From Coriaria nepalensis (taxonomy: Eukaryota > Streptophyta > Magnoliopsida > Cucurbitales > Coriariaceae), in contig CP114483.1 of the NCBI GenBank assembly GCA_027186245.1, positions 4,350,001 to 4,414,000 on the forward strand: 64,000 nucleotides of DNA, given 5' to 3'. Below the pieces are notes generated by a model. That model worked only from the letters and a program-made list of their open reading frames with translations. It had not been told where the DNA came from and did not search any database. The translations under genes and the position numbers were made by a program. Shown here piece after piece: positions 11,431 through 23,619 of the stretch. Positions within the stretch are counted from its first letter, which is position 1; every line of letters begins with the position of its first letter.

Positions 11431-12258
11431 CTTGTACACAGATGCATCGTGGTTGAAGATGAAGGTGATGATCGTGTTATAAGATGGATCATAAACAGCA
11501 TATTTTGAAATAATGAAAAAAAGAAAAGAAAAAAGTGTAGGTCATTATTCCTAAAGTTTAATCCATATTATAGCATATTATGGGGATAATTTTTTGGGTT
11601 TGTGTAACAGTCGGACCATCTACGTTATTCATGATAAAATGCTACTTCTAACGACCTAGGAAAATATAAGATCCATCTCTTCAATATATGCTATAATGAA
11701 TCTTATCCTAATTTGTAGTTAGGGATTTAACGTTTGTTTGAGATTCGAAATCTTACATAATTTTTAAGGATGAAATTTCTGTCGAATTCATTTATAAGTA
11801 AGGAATTATAAGTTAATGTATAGATTCATAATATATGTGGATCATCTTTATAGAAACTACATGTTCTAAATATATATTAAAAAAAATTAAAATCCTTAAG
11901 TACCATTGATATTTTTTAATAGTATTATTTTTATTATTTTTGTATATATATATAATGTATTGCAAATTTTGATTTCGCTTAGGATCTCAATTAATCGAGA
12001 TCGCCTCTGCTAATTAGTAGATCTGACCAATCTTAAGAACACCATAACTAGATCATCAATCTTTGTTAAGTACTTTACTTGACCCATACAAAAGTCTTGC
12101 ATGCAACCGTGACGTACGTACTATCTTACATACAACTACAATACCATATTTTTCTTTCTTCATTTTTTGGCCAAGCATAGAGCTACAATCTTACGCATAT
12201 GACAAAGTACAGTGGCAAAAGATCATCCGATTTGAAGTTATCATGATCATCCGATTCA

Positions 12259-12588
12259 TCAACAATACTTTTTATATGGCGCGCACTCAGTAGAGAAGAT
12301 GTGATGATTCTCAGTTGTTGTGCCTTGAGGATTATTGTAGCGCTTATAACCATCATTCTTTTCATCACCACCTTTCTCGTCGTTGGTATTATTGATCGTG
12401 TCATCAGAAGTGTTTTTGCTTGCAGCTGTGGATGTAGATTTTCTTCCTTCCTCGTTCGGTTTCATGCCGGTATCGCTTGCACCATTTATCTCCTCCAAGA
12501 CAAACCTTCTCCCATCAATTTCAGTGCTTAACATGAACAATATCGTTCCAATACCCCATATCACAATCGTCGTCTTCATTATCATCAT
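12259..12588 (-). CDS. Small secreted Cys-peptide precursor, copy B
   Basis: 109 residues beginning MMIMKTTIVIWGIGTILFML, a signal-peptide-like segment, then STEIDGRRFVLEEINGASDT. The spacer is longer than in copy A and rich in Ser, Thr, Asn and Asp. The tail reads NNPQGTTTENHHIFSTEC then APYKKYC. Shared with copy A: the EIDGRRF block, the YNPQGTT block, HHIF, and two cysteines in C-A-P-x4-C. The reading frame starts 10 bases after an acceptor matching copy A, and a matching leader exon ends with AGAGCAAG|GTAGGC near 12995. The divergent middle with conserved ends is what selection on a mature C-terminal peptide would give. Confidence 0.75.
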   Translation of the reverse strand: MMIMKTTIVIWGIGTILFMLSTEIDGRRFVLEEINGASDTGMKPNEEGRKSTSTAASKNTSDDTINNTNDEKGGDEKNDGYKRYNNPQGTTTENHHIFSTECAPYKKYC

Positions 12589-12989
12589 GGTTAACCTGTA
12601 ATTAGTAGATCAGGTCATTTCTTTAATAGTTTAGCGACCTTTTTCTATCGTTTACTGATAAGATTTAAGTTCGATATCACTATGTTAGTAGAACCGTTCA
12701 AACAAAAAGAGACCTATTATTTAATGATCGAATGTTATCAAGTTGTCGATGTATATCTTAATGAAATTATAACGTTAGAAGATAAAACTATATGTATACA
12801 CTATCAAAACATAGATAAATGATCAGTTACTGACATGAGTTTGATTCAAAAATACCATGGATCATAGACATGGCAAGTAAAATCCTTCATGGAAACAAGG
12901 AAAAATGATAGACATATAACAAAACATAGTTCATCTGCAACATATATATTGAAGAAAATAATGTAAGAGAACACAAGTAAGTTTCATGG

Positions 12990-13165
12990 CCTACCTTGCT
13001 CTTTCTTAATGTTGGTTTAGGATGAAGATATTAAAACTCAAGGAAGCATATATATAGTAAAATTTGTTACCCTTTTCTTCATCATGATTGCTGAGAAAAT
13101 AAGATTTAGAAGGTGGTACACTAAGAAAGGCAAGAACCATCTCAAAGTGGGGAGCTCGGATTTCG
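12990..13165 (-). promoter_or_regulatory. Promoter and leader exon of peptide gene copy B
   Basis: TATA-like ACTATATATATGC near 13046-13058 on the minus strand, followed by the same leader start as copy A. Upstream, CCACCTTCTAAATCTTA-type sequence (13100-13125) matches the copy A promoter. This block is part of the duplicated unit. Confidence 0.5.
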
Positions 13166-13209
13166 TTTTGGTCTTAATACGATTAATTGTTAACATTAGT
13201 GGGCGACTA

Positions 13210-16200
13210 GAGTACTAGTAATTATGAGAATATAGTGAAAGTTCATCTTATGCTAAATTTCAGTAATTGCACGAGGGCTCTTTTCAAGCAAAATCTGCTC
13301 AACAAAATTAGCACCAATTATCGTTAGTGTTACTAGTATTGTCATGCCTAACATAATATTAGGGGAGCTTGTTTCGATTATTTGAAAATGAATCAAATTA
13401 AAATGAATATAAGTATTTATTTGCTATAAAAAATTAGAGAATATTTTCATTTTTTTGGGTATCAAATCGTTCATTCATTTATATAAAAGAGGAATGTTCA
13501 TTACTACACCGTTTTATCCATTACAATCATGTAATGTAATGGCCATCTTAATTAGTACTATCACTTCACAAACACAAATGCTAGCTATTTAGTGTATATG
13601 AATAATTCTCTTAAATTACTTGTCATATCATGTATATTATATATGCACGCATCATGCCAGGCCTACTAGTTATCTATACTACTTGACATACTATTACGAC
13701 TTGATATTTCAAATCAAGTATGATGTAATTTAAGATACTTAAGAACTTATATTTCAAAATCTTTATAAGTCTAATTTTTTCTTTTTTTTTTTTTTTTAAA
13801 TTTCAGAATCAAAGAAACATATTTGAATCTTAAATTTTTCATATTATGTTTTACAGGCTATATATCCCACATTTATAAATCAACAAAACTATATACAAAA
13901 CAAAATAGAGCTTATATATCTATTCTATTTTGCATTTCATAAACAAAATATACGGTGTATCTTATATATTCATATCAAAACAGAAAGTTTACTAAGACAA
14001 GATGTTACCCAAGGATCGAATGGATAATCATTGTGCAATCCTCCTGAAAAACTCTATCCACTCTAATATGGAAGTTTAAATAAAGAAAAAAATGAGTTTT
14101 AAACTCAGTAAAAGATAATTATAGCACATATAAGGAATCAAAACCATATAAAAAAATAATTTCCTTAAAACCCTCTCAAGTAACATGTTTTCATAGAATA
14201 AGGTTTGCATCAATAATGTATAAATCACTAAATTAGATCATTCATAATGCCAATCTTAAGCATATATCTCGCAAATAGCTTATACTTGTTCACATAATCA
14301 AAACTATCAAATTATAAGTGAATCTATATAAATCATATAACCAAGTATGTATATAATTCAAGAGGTAATCCATGTGGCACTTTCTCATGCTTGGGATTCA
14401 AGAGGTGACCCATGTGACACTTTATTCTTACCAAAATATTTTCATAAGAAATTTATGTGAGACGATTATAGTAACATCTCACCGCTACTCCTTTACCCGC
14501 GGGACGATACATACATTAATCATTTCATATAGCACTAACTTGGCACACAATTAATCAAATCCAATAATAAAGAATAATATGTGTACATAGTCCAACAAAC
14601 TCAATATTGGAGTGAGGCCCATCATAAAAACCTCAAGTACATTTCAAATCTACGTAATACGTAATATACAAAACAAAAAGCATATATAGTCTACTTTACT
14701 TATATAAAGCTCATGATGATCAAATACTAATTTTTAGTCAACTTCCAATATTTCAGTGCCATAGAAGTTTCATACGATGACTTAAACAACTATACTTATA
14801 CCATGCTTTCGGTTATAAGCTTAAATAATGAAATCAATTCCATTCAAATACCTTTAAGAAATAAAGCAAATATAGTAAAGGCCATAAAATAAAATAAAAA
14901 TTAACTCTTTTTCATTCTAAAATAATTAGAAACTAATATGCTACAATTCTTAACTCACCTTCAACCTCTGATGGCTCTAATCAGTTCAAATACCATATGG
15001 TATGATGATCATTTTATGGTTCTAAATACCAAAACATGTAAAGATAGATAATGTAATCATTATGATGTTCAATGTAATTCAAATAACTAAAATCTACTCA
15101 ACTAAACTTCATATCTTTCTTTCAAGTTCTAATCTCATTACTAATGTCTATAATGCAATGTGCAATACACTAGCCTTCCTCATTTTGGTTAGATGGAATG
15201 TTTAGTATTTAAAATACTATAATCAATGTTATCTCACTATCATATGATCATAAGAGTATTATGGAACTACCTATATGTTCACACGCTCAGATTATACAAT
15301 TGCAACCTCATAATGCTTAGTTTATTGATTTTATGAAATTTGAGTATTATTCTACTAAAAAAATGCAACTGGCACAAAAGTACTAATATTATAGTTCTAA
15401 ATACATAATCATCATCATTATAGTTAATCTTAAAAAAAATATACAGATTAAGATATCAAACAAGATCTAAGCTTTACTAAATTGTAAGAGCTTTAGAATT
15501 TCAAATAAAAAGGCAAAAATTACTCTTACCACAGCTAAGCTCAAATTGAGTAATTTCAATACTCTAAAGCTAGATTATGACTTAAAATTGTGAGTTTTTA
15601 ATATGCTAAGAGTTCTAGGGCAGTAGGATGACCGTTTAGACTAGTTTGTTAGAAACTTGAAAATTAAAACAAAGGAGTGAAGCTTTGCCTATGGTTTCTA
15701 TATTTAACTTCTAAGTAGTTGAAATAGATGAAAATGAAAAAAAAAAAAAGGATGTAGAAGATGGAGTCGTTCATTTTAAGTAGGAGAGCAAAAATGGTCA
15801 AGCAAAAATGGTCAAATTATGTGACTTGACTTATTTTACAACTTGGCACTTTCATAAGCTTCAAATGGTGACTAAATACATTAAGTATCTGATCTCTCCT
15901 CTATCTTATAGCTTTGTTGGGCTAAAAACACATTTTAATTAAATTTGAGCTTTTTATTGACTTATTTGGCCTACAATTCTAAAATGAGAGTTCGATGGAC
16001 TTTTAATGATTCAAGCTTGACCCATCCGAGTATGATATGAGCTTTAGGGTTTAATATTGAGAGTTGCTAATTTAACATTAACTAGCTAAATAGTGGGCTT
16101 ATAAAATCATTTCTAAGTTAATCCAACTTAAGCTCGTAAACAAATACTTTGGGAAAGAAATTTCTCGTAACCATTTAGTATTATAAAATTACTCTAAAAA

Positions 16201-19200
16201 TATAATATTTTAAAGTTTCTTATGCTAAAAAAATGAACTTAAGCGGGCAATTAACGTGAATTTAATTAATTAATTAATTAATTAATTAATTAAAAATATT
16301 GTTATACATATTAGCATTATAATATTAAAAAATTGACAGCTAAAGTGCAATTTCATCATATGTATCTTCTAGTCTTCTAGATATTATCATCTCTCACCTA
16401 TGAAAGAACAAAAAGACAGGTTGAGTTGTCCGATTAATATACATTATACTCTAATATTGTAATTACGTCAAAAATTTGATTCATTTTAGGAATTTAAATT
16501 TTAGATATAATGTATAAATTAACATATAGTTTGAGATTCATATTAATTCAAAAGTAAGATTATGAGAGTTTATTTTAATCAAATCTTATTATATCAATAA
16601 TATATGTATTTTTATTCTTAATTACAATTCCAAAACTGCAAGAACCAAATGAAAACCAAAGATTAACTGTCTACTTCACATCAATCAAATGATCAAAAAG
16701 CCTATAAATTGTGTAGAACTCGTATGATATAAATTTCTGTCTCTAAGCAACCAATCATGCAGCAAGAAGATGATGGTTTTGCTTGTCAAATCTGAGTTCT
16801 CGTTATATTAAAATGAAAACCCCATGTTGGGTGCAATGGAACACAAAGCACACTATCCAATTCCAACTTTGCTTTCTCTCTTAATCATATTTCATTGAAA
16901 CTCCCCCTGTTACATAATTCACCTACTGACAACCTAATTGGCTGTTTTAGCTAATTAATTAAGACATTAAGGATAAGTATGAATCACGAGTCAAATGCAT
17001 GCTTGACAGCTAGCACTAATAATAGGCTATTAGCTATATATTAGGTAGCTACCAAAAGCATTATTATATCTAATACTTGCTTAAGCAAAATTAGATATAA
17101 TTATTTAATTATTACAAAAAAAATCTTTAATATATCCTACTTTACTTATTATTATAATAAGAATCGAATTTAATTATATTTGATCAGTAAGATATTTATC
17201 TTCTACATCAGTTAATTATTGAGCTAAACAAGTATACTAACTACTGGTTAGTAGATTAGTGTTGTTAATTGATCCATATTAGTTTCATAAGCTTTATATT
17301 AAAACTATACATTATTACTTCGGTCTCTTATCTCTGTGTTACGTTATTACAGTATTGTATTCATTGGAACAAAGCAATCACTTTGCCAGAAAAATAGCAT
17401 AAACAAATTATTAGTGTAATATTAATAATTAATTAATCATAAGGTTTGGAAATGAATCGTAATTAATTAATATGTAGACATTAATCGAATGAATTGAAGT
17501 ATGGAAGGCTGTCGCACAGAAGGAAGCAACCTCTCAATCATATCCAAATTGTCAATGTTGAAGATGATATAAGTCTTATAGGAGTACCCTTTTTTCTTCC
17601 AACCCAGCAAGCAAGCATGTGCCATTCATGCTTCTTTTTTTTTTTTTTTTTTTTCTTAATTTTTTTTTTAATGGGAGGAAATTATGATATGGTATGCATG
17701 TTTATTGAAAAATGGTACGGTAAAATATTATATTTAGGTTTAATTTTATTTGGGATTTATTTTTATTTAAATAAAAAAGTTAAGATGGATTTGAATTTTT
17801 TATCGTAAGTAATTCGAAATAGTATTTTATGTACTTAAAAATGATGCTTAAAGTGCACGAATTGACATAGAATTGGGAAAGAGAGCAACAACTAATAGTG
17901 TTGATATGTGCTTGCCCAATTATTGATGGTTAAGAATATAAACAAGATGACTCTCTCTTGATCATGATGCGCAAATGGTGCAAATCCCGACTCGAATTGG
18001 TTTGGATCAGGTGCATCGGCACCTGATCTTGTTAGTATGAATATCGGCCTATGCTTTATAATAAATAAATTTTGTATTTTGAAAATTTTATGATATATTT
18101 TAATTTGATAAAATTGATTAATAAAAATAATATAATTTATTTTTTATAAATATATAAATCTTTCTTGTTATATATATATATATATATTATTTTTTTTAAT
18201 TTTTTTTCCATAATCTTTAAGAGTGGGAAGATCTTATATCTAACTGCGAGTTCGATCATAATTAGTATTGCAAGCATTAATCTTACGAGTTATAAATTTA
18301 TTTTGGTTCGATAATCTTGTCAAAAATATATTTAATTATATTATATCGATCTTAATTATATATAATAAAAATAAATACATTAAAATAAATAATTAGATTC
18401 AATATATACATAGACTAAATATTATAATTCATTCGTAAAAAATCCAATTATTCACATCCTCTTATATCATTTAACGAATAATCACAACTTAAATTTAATC
18501 AGATTTTTAAATAAACTGTTTAATTTTAGAGTAAAAGTATAGATATTTCAATCTCGAGTCTAAATTACAAATTCAATAAAGAAGTTATGTGGATGAAATT
18601 AGACCAGATCACACTCCATAGAGAAGGAAGAGTCCAAATTCCAAAAAAAAAAAAAAAAAAAAAAAATTCACTCCCATAATTAAAAAGGAACAAATTGCCA
18701 TGAAAGCAACAACATGACCTTCTTATTCTTACCTCATTCCCAATTGGACCATCACTCACTAATCATTGCCACTTGCATCAAAACAAAATTCCCTTTGCCC
18801 CACATAATTACCCACCTTCCCAATGACATCTCTAACCACTAAGACCCTTCCACGTCATCAAACGTTTGAAACAGCTGTCTTTTTGGGTCTATTTATGAAA
18901 ATAAATTCCATATATTTTTCATAAATTATTCTTTAGAAAGTACTTCCTTTCAATTTTAAGCGATTCTCAGGAAATAGAATTAAATTAAATAATCTTTTTT
19001 ATTTTATTTTATTTTATTTTATTTTGTTAAAATTAGAGAATTATTTTTATTTTTTAATAACTTAAATAAAAAATTAGTTATTTAAAAAAAAGAAAAAGAA
19101 AAACATAAGTCTTTCAAGTCTTTCAAGTAGAATACATGTAATATAACTCATTTTTTTTTATATGGGAAATTATTAAATATTTTAAATTTTAATTAAATAC

Positions 19201-19400
19201 AATAGATAATTTGACAAAAAAATTATTTAAAAATATAATTTTTGTGACTCAAAATTAATTTTTATTTATTACTAATTTCTTATATAAAAAAAATAAATAA
19301 TATTAAAATTATAATTCAATTTTCTTTTAATTTTATTTTTATTTTCATTTTCATTCACACGTCATTAATCTTAAATTCTAATATATAATATTTAAATTTA
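13210..19400. other. Long AT-rich intergenic region
   Basis: I recognise no gene in this stretch. It holds many homopolymers (T18 near 17637-17654, A26 near 18641-18666), a TAAT/ATTA microsatellite at about 16260-16295 and a TA run at about 18172-18187. 15590-15680 has the look of the non-coding part of a plant transposable element, but I found no terminal repeats or protein fragments to prove it. The short open frames here lack any family resemblance. Confidence 0.5.
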
Positions 19401-19499
19401 TGATATTATCTTAGAGCGACAAGCAGTGCAGGAGTTTTTTGAGTTGAATAATCTTTATAAAATGGTTAATTAATAATGTCGACTTGTCGTTCATTGCAG

Positions 19500-19523
19500 A
19501 GGGAATGATGAAACGACACCTAG

Positions 19524-19554
<31 letters not shown>

Positions 19555-19970
19555 AGAAATAAATGTGATCGAGGACAGGACGCGTAGCAGCCCGTGACTG
19601 TTAATTAAACATCCCCCCTCGCTTCCTCCTCCTTTTCCTAAATCATTTCTCTCTGTTTTCCTCCTCCTTCTTCTCCCTCAAATTCCGCCCCTCTCTCTCT
19701 CTGGATTTCTAATCCGTACGTTCGTTATTTGGTTGCTGTAATCATCCATACAACGCCAAGGTACAATCATCATATCTGAGCCTGCTCAATCTTTTCGAAG
19801 ATTCTGTTATACTCTGAGATCACAGTTCTTGATTTATCTGTGATTTTCCATCGCGTGAGAGTGATTCCTATATTATCGATTGATTTTGAAATAAACTGTA
19901 TTGATTTATATATGCAGGTCTTGCTAAACTGAAAAATTCGTTGCTGGCTGGATTCTGTTTCCAATCATTC
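19500..19970 (+). promoter_or_regulatory. 5' region and UTR intron of the bHLH gene
   Basis: A GA microsatellite at about 19527-19549 and a CT-rich tract at 19610-19705 are typical of plant leaders. A good acceptor, TATATATGCAG|G, at about 19917 lies 53 bases before the ATG, suggesting an intron in the 5' UTR with its donor somewhere after 19755. Confidence 0.5.
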
Positions 19971-20600
19971 ATGGCGGCTCCTATATTCAATCCTGATGAA
20001 TCGAGTAATACAGGTTCGTCGCAGCAGAGAAAAAGAAGGAAAATCGGCTGCGACGAGGAAACGCCGGCGAAGGAGGACAACGGACTTCTCTGTAACAAAC
20101 AAGTTCAAACGAGAAGGTGGAGAACAGAGACCGAGCAACAGATCTACTCCTCGAAGCTGATCGAGGCTCTCCGGCGAGTCCGCCAGAACTCATTTCCACC
20201 GTTGAGATCTCCATCTGCCTTCAGACAAATCCGAGAGACGGCCGATCGAGTCCTTGCTGTTTCTGCCAAGGGAAGGACTCGATGGAGCCGAGCGATCTTG
20301 GCGAGTCGACAACTTAGTCTCAAGCTTAAGAATCGCAAGAGGTTGAAGAGGGTCGCCACTGACTATAGCCGGTCACGGAGGCCGGCAATTAAGTATGAGA
20401 AGAGGAAGTTGTCGACTATGCAGAGGAAAGTTGGTTTCCTCGGCCGGTTGGTTCCCGGTTGCCGAAAGCTCCCCTTCCCGAACCTTCTAGTAGAAGCGAC
20501 AGATTACATAGCGGCTTTAGAGATGCAGGTCCGAGCTATGACAGCGCTGACTCAGCTCCTTACCGACTCGACTCGAGTTCCAACTCCTCCAGTTGAGTAG
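19971..20600 (+). CDS. Atypical bHLH factor, bHLH147/148/149 (AIF) type
   Basis: 209 residues in one exon. The frame is open slightly upstream, but only from a TTG, so the ATG at 19971 (MAAPIFNPDESSNTG) is the start. Residues about 45-70 (RRWRTETEQQIYSSKLIEAL) are the conserved N-terminal block of this subfamily. The helix-loop-helix is near the C terminus: KVGFLGRLVPGCRKLPFPNL and then EATDYIAALEMQVRAMTALT. The classical DNA-contacting Glu/Arg pattern of the basic region is absent. Such proteins (Arabidopsis AIF1-AIF4, bHLH147-149) act in the nucleus by dimerising with other HLH proteins, mostly as negative regulators of brassinosteroid-driven growth. Gene order favours the bHLH149/AIF4 orthologue. 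Confidence 0.85.
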   Translation: MAAPIFNPDESSNTGSSQQRKRRKIGCDEETPAKEDNGLLCNKQVQTRRWRTETEQQIYSSKLIEALRRVRQNSFPPLRSPSAFRQIRETADRVLAVSAKGRTRWSRAILASRQLSLKLKNRKRLKRVATDYSRSRRPAIKYEKRKLSTMQRKVGFLGRLVPGCRKLPFPNLLVEATDYIAALEMQVRAMTALTQLLTDSTRVPTPPVE

Positions 20601-21588
20601 AAAGCTTCGCCGAATCGCCGACATGTCGGGTTTTTTTTTTTCCCCTGTATTTTCTTCGAAATATTAATTAATCTGTAATTTCTTATTTTTGATAAATATC
20701 TATGTATGTTACAACTTATTAGTATTATTAGTATACGATCCTTATCTAAAGCTCCATTTTTTTTTTTCATTTAACTAATTTGTTAATCTAGTGAATGAGG
20801 TTTGGGTATGATCTTCGATATTTTAGAACGGATTGACAAATATACCAATTTAGGATTAAGAATCATCCTTTAAGTTAATCCTAACCGTTGTAAGTTAAAT
20901 CACATTTGTATTAAGGGTTTGATCAAAGCTGTCTAGAGTATATAGGCCAAAAATGCAGGCTTATACTTGATCTATACACTTGTTTGATACATGGGCAAAA
21001 AACCAAACTTGGAGTTTACTACCATCATGTGATCAAATTTTAGGTTTTTGGCCATTGATTAGGTAATCAATTGTTGGGGAAAAAAAATTCACATGTTGAC
21101 AGTGAGGATCACCAGAGAAGCACAAATTAAGGGGAGGATCGTGGTGGGGTTGTGTATGGTTTAACCCGTTACCCAAGTGCCCTAAAAGAAGGAATGAAGC
21201 ACAAATTAAGGGCAGTTGATATTTTCTAAAAGGACCATGAGGTTCATACCTCATGATATTACACCATGTGCCTAATGGCCCCTACATTTTCAAACAACAA
21301 GCAATAATGATAACATGTGATTCTGAGAGACCTCCACATGCCATTTTAAGACCAACTTTCTTGTTCAAATTTTGCTATGTCATCTTGATAAAACTCTAAG
21401 CATATCAGTGATCTGAAAATTAGACGGAAAATTAATTTTAAAAAAATTAATCACACTATTTGGACATGAAATACAGCACACAAAAAAAAAATCAAAATTT
21501 ATTGGAAAATTAAAATCAACTAATCAAATTATGCTTGATAACCTAGTGATTGACACTTGACCCGATGACTAAATCGGGTAAGCAAGTT

Positions 21589-21700
21589 AGAAGATGAAGA
21601 AGAAGAAGATGAAGAAGAAGAAGATGAAGAAGAAGAAGATGAAGAAGAAGAAGATGAAGAAGAAGAAGATGAAGAAGAAGAAGATGAAGAAGAAGAAGAA
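21589..21700. repeat. 18-bp purine minisatellite
   Basis: Unit GAAGATGAAGAAGAAGAA repeated about six times almost perfectly. All six frames give homopolymer-like peptides, so the open frames across it are artefacts. Confidence 0.85.
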
Positions 21701-22904
21701 AGCTCTCTGTCTGACGAGGCAGGTTTTTTGGGGAATTAATTTCATTCCACAAGGGTATGCATAAAGGACAAAACCCAACATTGTGGCTTAAGACAAGGCT
21801 TTTGAAGGTAAAGCCCCACCATTGTTGGAGCCCCCCACCCTCGATCCTCTCTGTCTACTTTTTATTTTTCTCATTTAAGACCTTGCACGTGCACATCTAA
21901 GCCTAAGAGCAGATGTCAATTATTTGATTGAGATCGGGTGGATTCTTTGTTGCTTTCTTCCTATTGAACGAGTTTTCTCGAAGCAGAATTTTGTTAAACC
22001 AATTAAGGACCACATTTATTTTATCTAATTCCTCTTAAACTTATTTTCTAGTCTTTTCCCATTTGCCCTTCTCTAATTACTAATTACTAATTACTATTTA
22101 TTCACTAAACTTTGAGGATTAAAATCAATCAAAGGATTTGGGATGTGAATCGTGTGAGAAAATGATTTTTCATTAATTAAAGATCAGCCCATAGGGTATA
22201 GTTTATATACAAAAAAGCTATCTAACAGAATGGCTAAATTACACGAAGGCCACTAACTGTTTATAATTGAAACAAGCCGTTGTTCACTAAATTTACACCA
22301 CTAGTAGTTCTTTCACTTGTTTGGAAGAGAGATAGATAGATAACATAGACATAGAAAGGGATGAAATAAACTACAAAAAATAATGTAGACATCACTACTT
22401 TTGAGTTGTCAAAGTTGACATCTTGATCACCATGTCCCCATCAACTACTTACATAATTTAGGCTGGACCAAAAAAAGCTTAGGTTTGAAGACGAACTTGT
22501 GTGCATCGAAATAATTAAGCAAAGTTTCATGCATGAAGCCAACTATCTAAGCTATTTGGCACACATGGTCTCATTTATGATCAGTCTCTATACCCATTGA
22601 TAAACAGTAGTGGATGGATTCAAGATTTTAGTTTAAGGGTAGGTGAAGTGGTCATTTTTGTCTTTGCGATTGAGCGGAGGTATATTATAAATGTTAGGAA
22701 TGAGAAGAGAAATCCAACCTGCACGCACGACATCCGACCTGGCTGGCCAAATACAAGTCAAATTTTTATGGAACATTTTCGATCTGAAACTCAATTTTCA
22801 GACATTCATTCGGATACGTGTAGGAAGGATATCAGATTCAGTGGGTATCCGATTCTTATAAACGCTCACCTTATACTAACTAGTAATTAAAATTAAAGAT
22901 TTGG

Positions 22905-22980
22905 GGAGGAAAAAAATCTTGACTCATTGGTAGAGTACATGACTTTTAGCTATGTGATTTTGAGTTTGCTCCCCCCCACA
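22905..22980 (+). pseudogene. Degenerate tRNA-like sequence (Lys-UUU-like)
   Basis: GACTCATTGGTAGAGTACAT resembles a D-arm/A-box, GACTTTTAGC an anticodon loop with TTT, and TTTTGAGTTTGCTCC a weak B-box/T-arm. The acceptor and T stems do not pair properly. It could be a decayed tRNA-Lys, a plastid-derived fragment, or the head of a tRNA-derived SINE. Confidence 0.35.
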
Positions 22981-23619
22981 TAGGGCATATTGAACTTTTT
23001 CTTAGCTATTCTAGTAATGGCTTCTAGATACCAAGAAAAACAAGTTGGATGTCGGATACGTTGGTTACATGGTATGGGTAGGGCGAATACCACATTAGAT
23101 ATCATGATGCATCTAACTAGTTGCAAGAATATAATAAAATAAATATAAGTATCAAGTTAATTAGATTACGATTTTATAAATATTACTAATTAAATATATT
23201 TTATTTATTATTTTATTATTTTATTAAAAAAGATATAATATTTTTTTATCGACTTATTACTTATTACATATTTTAAGTTATATACTTAAATTCATTTTAG
23301 TTTTAACTAAAAAGTTCAATATGATCTAACTATCGAATATTGAATATGAACATGAACGATAAGGACTCCGATCAATGAAGAGAATTAAAGCCGAAAATTA
23401 AAATCTAAAGATAACAAATTTCAACTGTCTTCCTCCTACAAGACATGAGTAAGTTGAATACAATTTATAAGACAACAAATACAGATATGTAGTATATGAA
23501 ATATTTAGCAGCCGAAAAGTCAATATATAGACCATACAAACAAAAAAGAAGGAAGGAATATTACAGAACAAATATGCACTAAAGAAAATATAACATGATC
23601 TCAACCCCAACATTTTTTC

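Larger units (their letters stand above)
10640..12258. other. Spacer between intact peptide-gene copies
   Basis: Contains the distal promoter of copy A (to about 10780), the orphan promoter-like duplicate at 11250-11430, the short tandem duplication at 11107-11190, and the 3' flank shared by copies A and B at 12035-12258. No other gene recognised. Confidence 0.5.
20601..23619. other. Intergenic, repeat-bearing
   Basis: Just after the bHLH stop, 20619-20628 is the palindrome CGACATGTCG. Includes the purine-rich minisatellite at 21589-21700 and a tRNA-like remnant at 22905-22980. 22610-23110 has stretches that look transposon-derived but without diagnostic ends. No gene recognised. Confidence 0.45.

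Noticed and set aside
13210..19400. Possible LTR retrotransposon in the AT-rich spacer
   Set aside because: No gag/pol fragment, primer-binding site or matched LTR ends were found.
19941..19970. N-terminal extension of the bHLH frame
   Set aside because: The frame there begins with TTG, not ATG; the ATG at 19971 is used instead.
21543..21781. Leu- and Phe-rich minus-strand open frames
   Set aside because: Generated by the 18-bp purine minisatellite.
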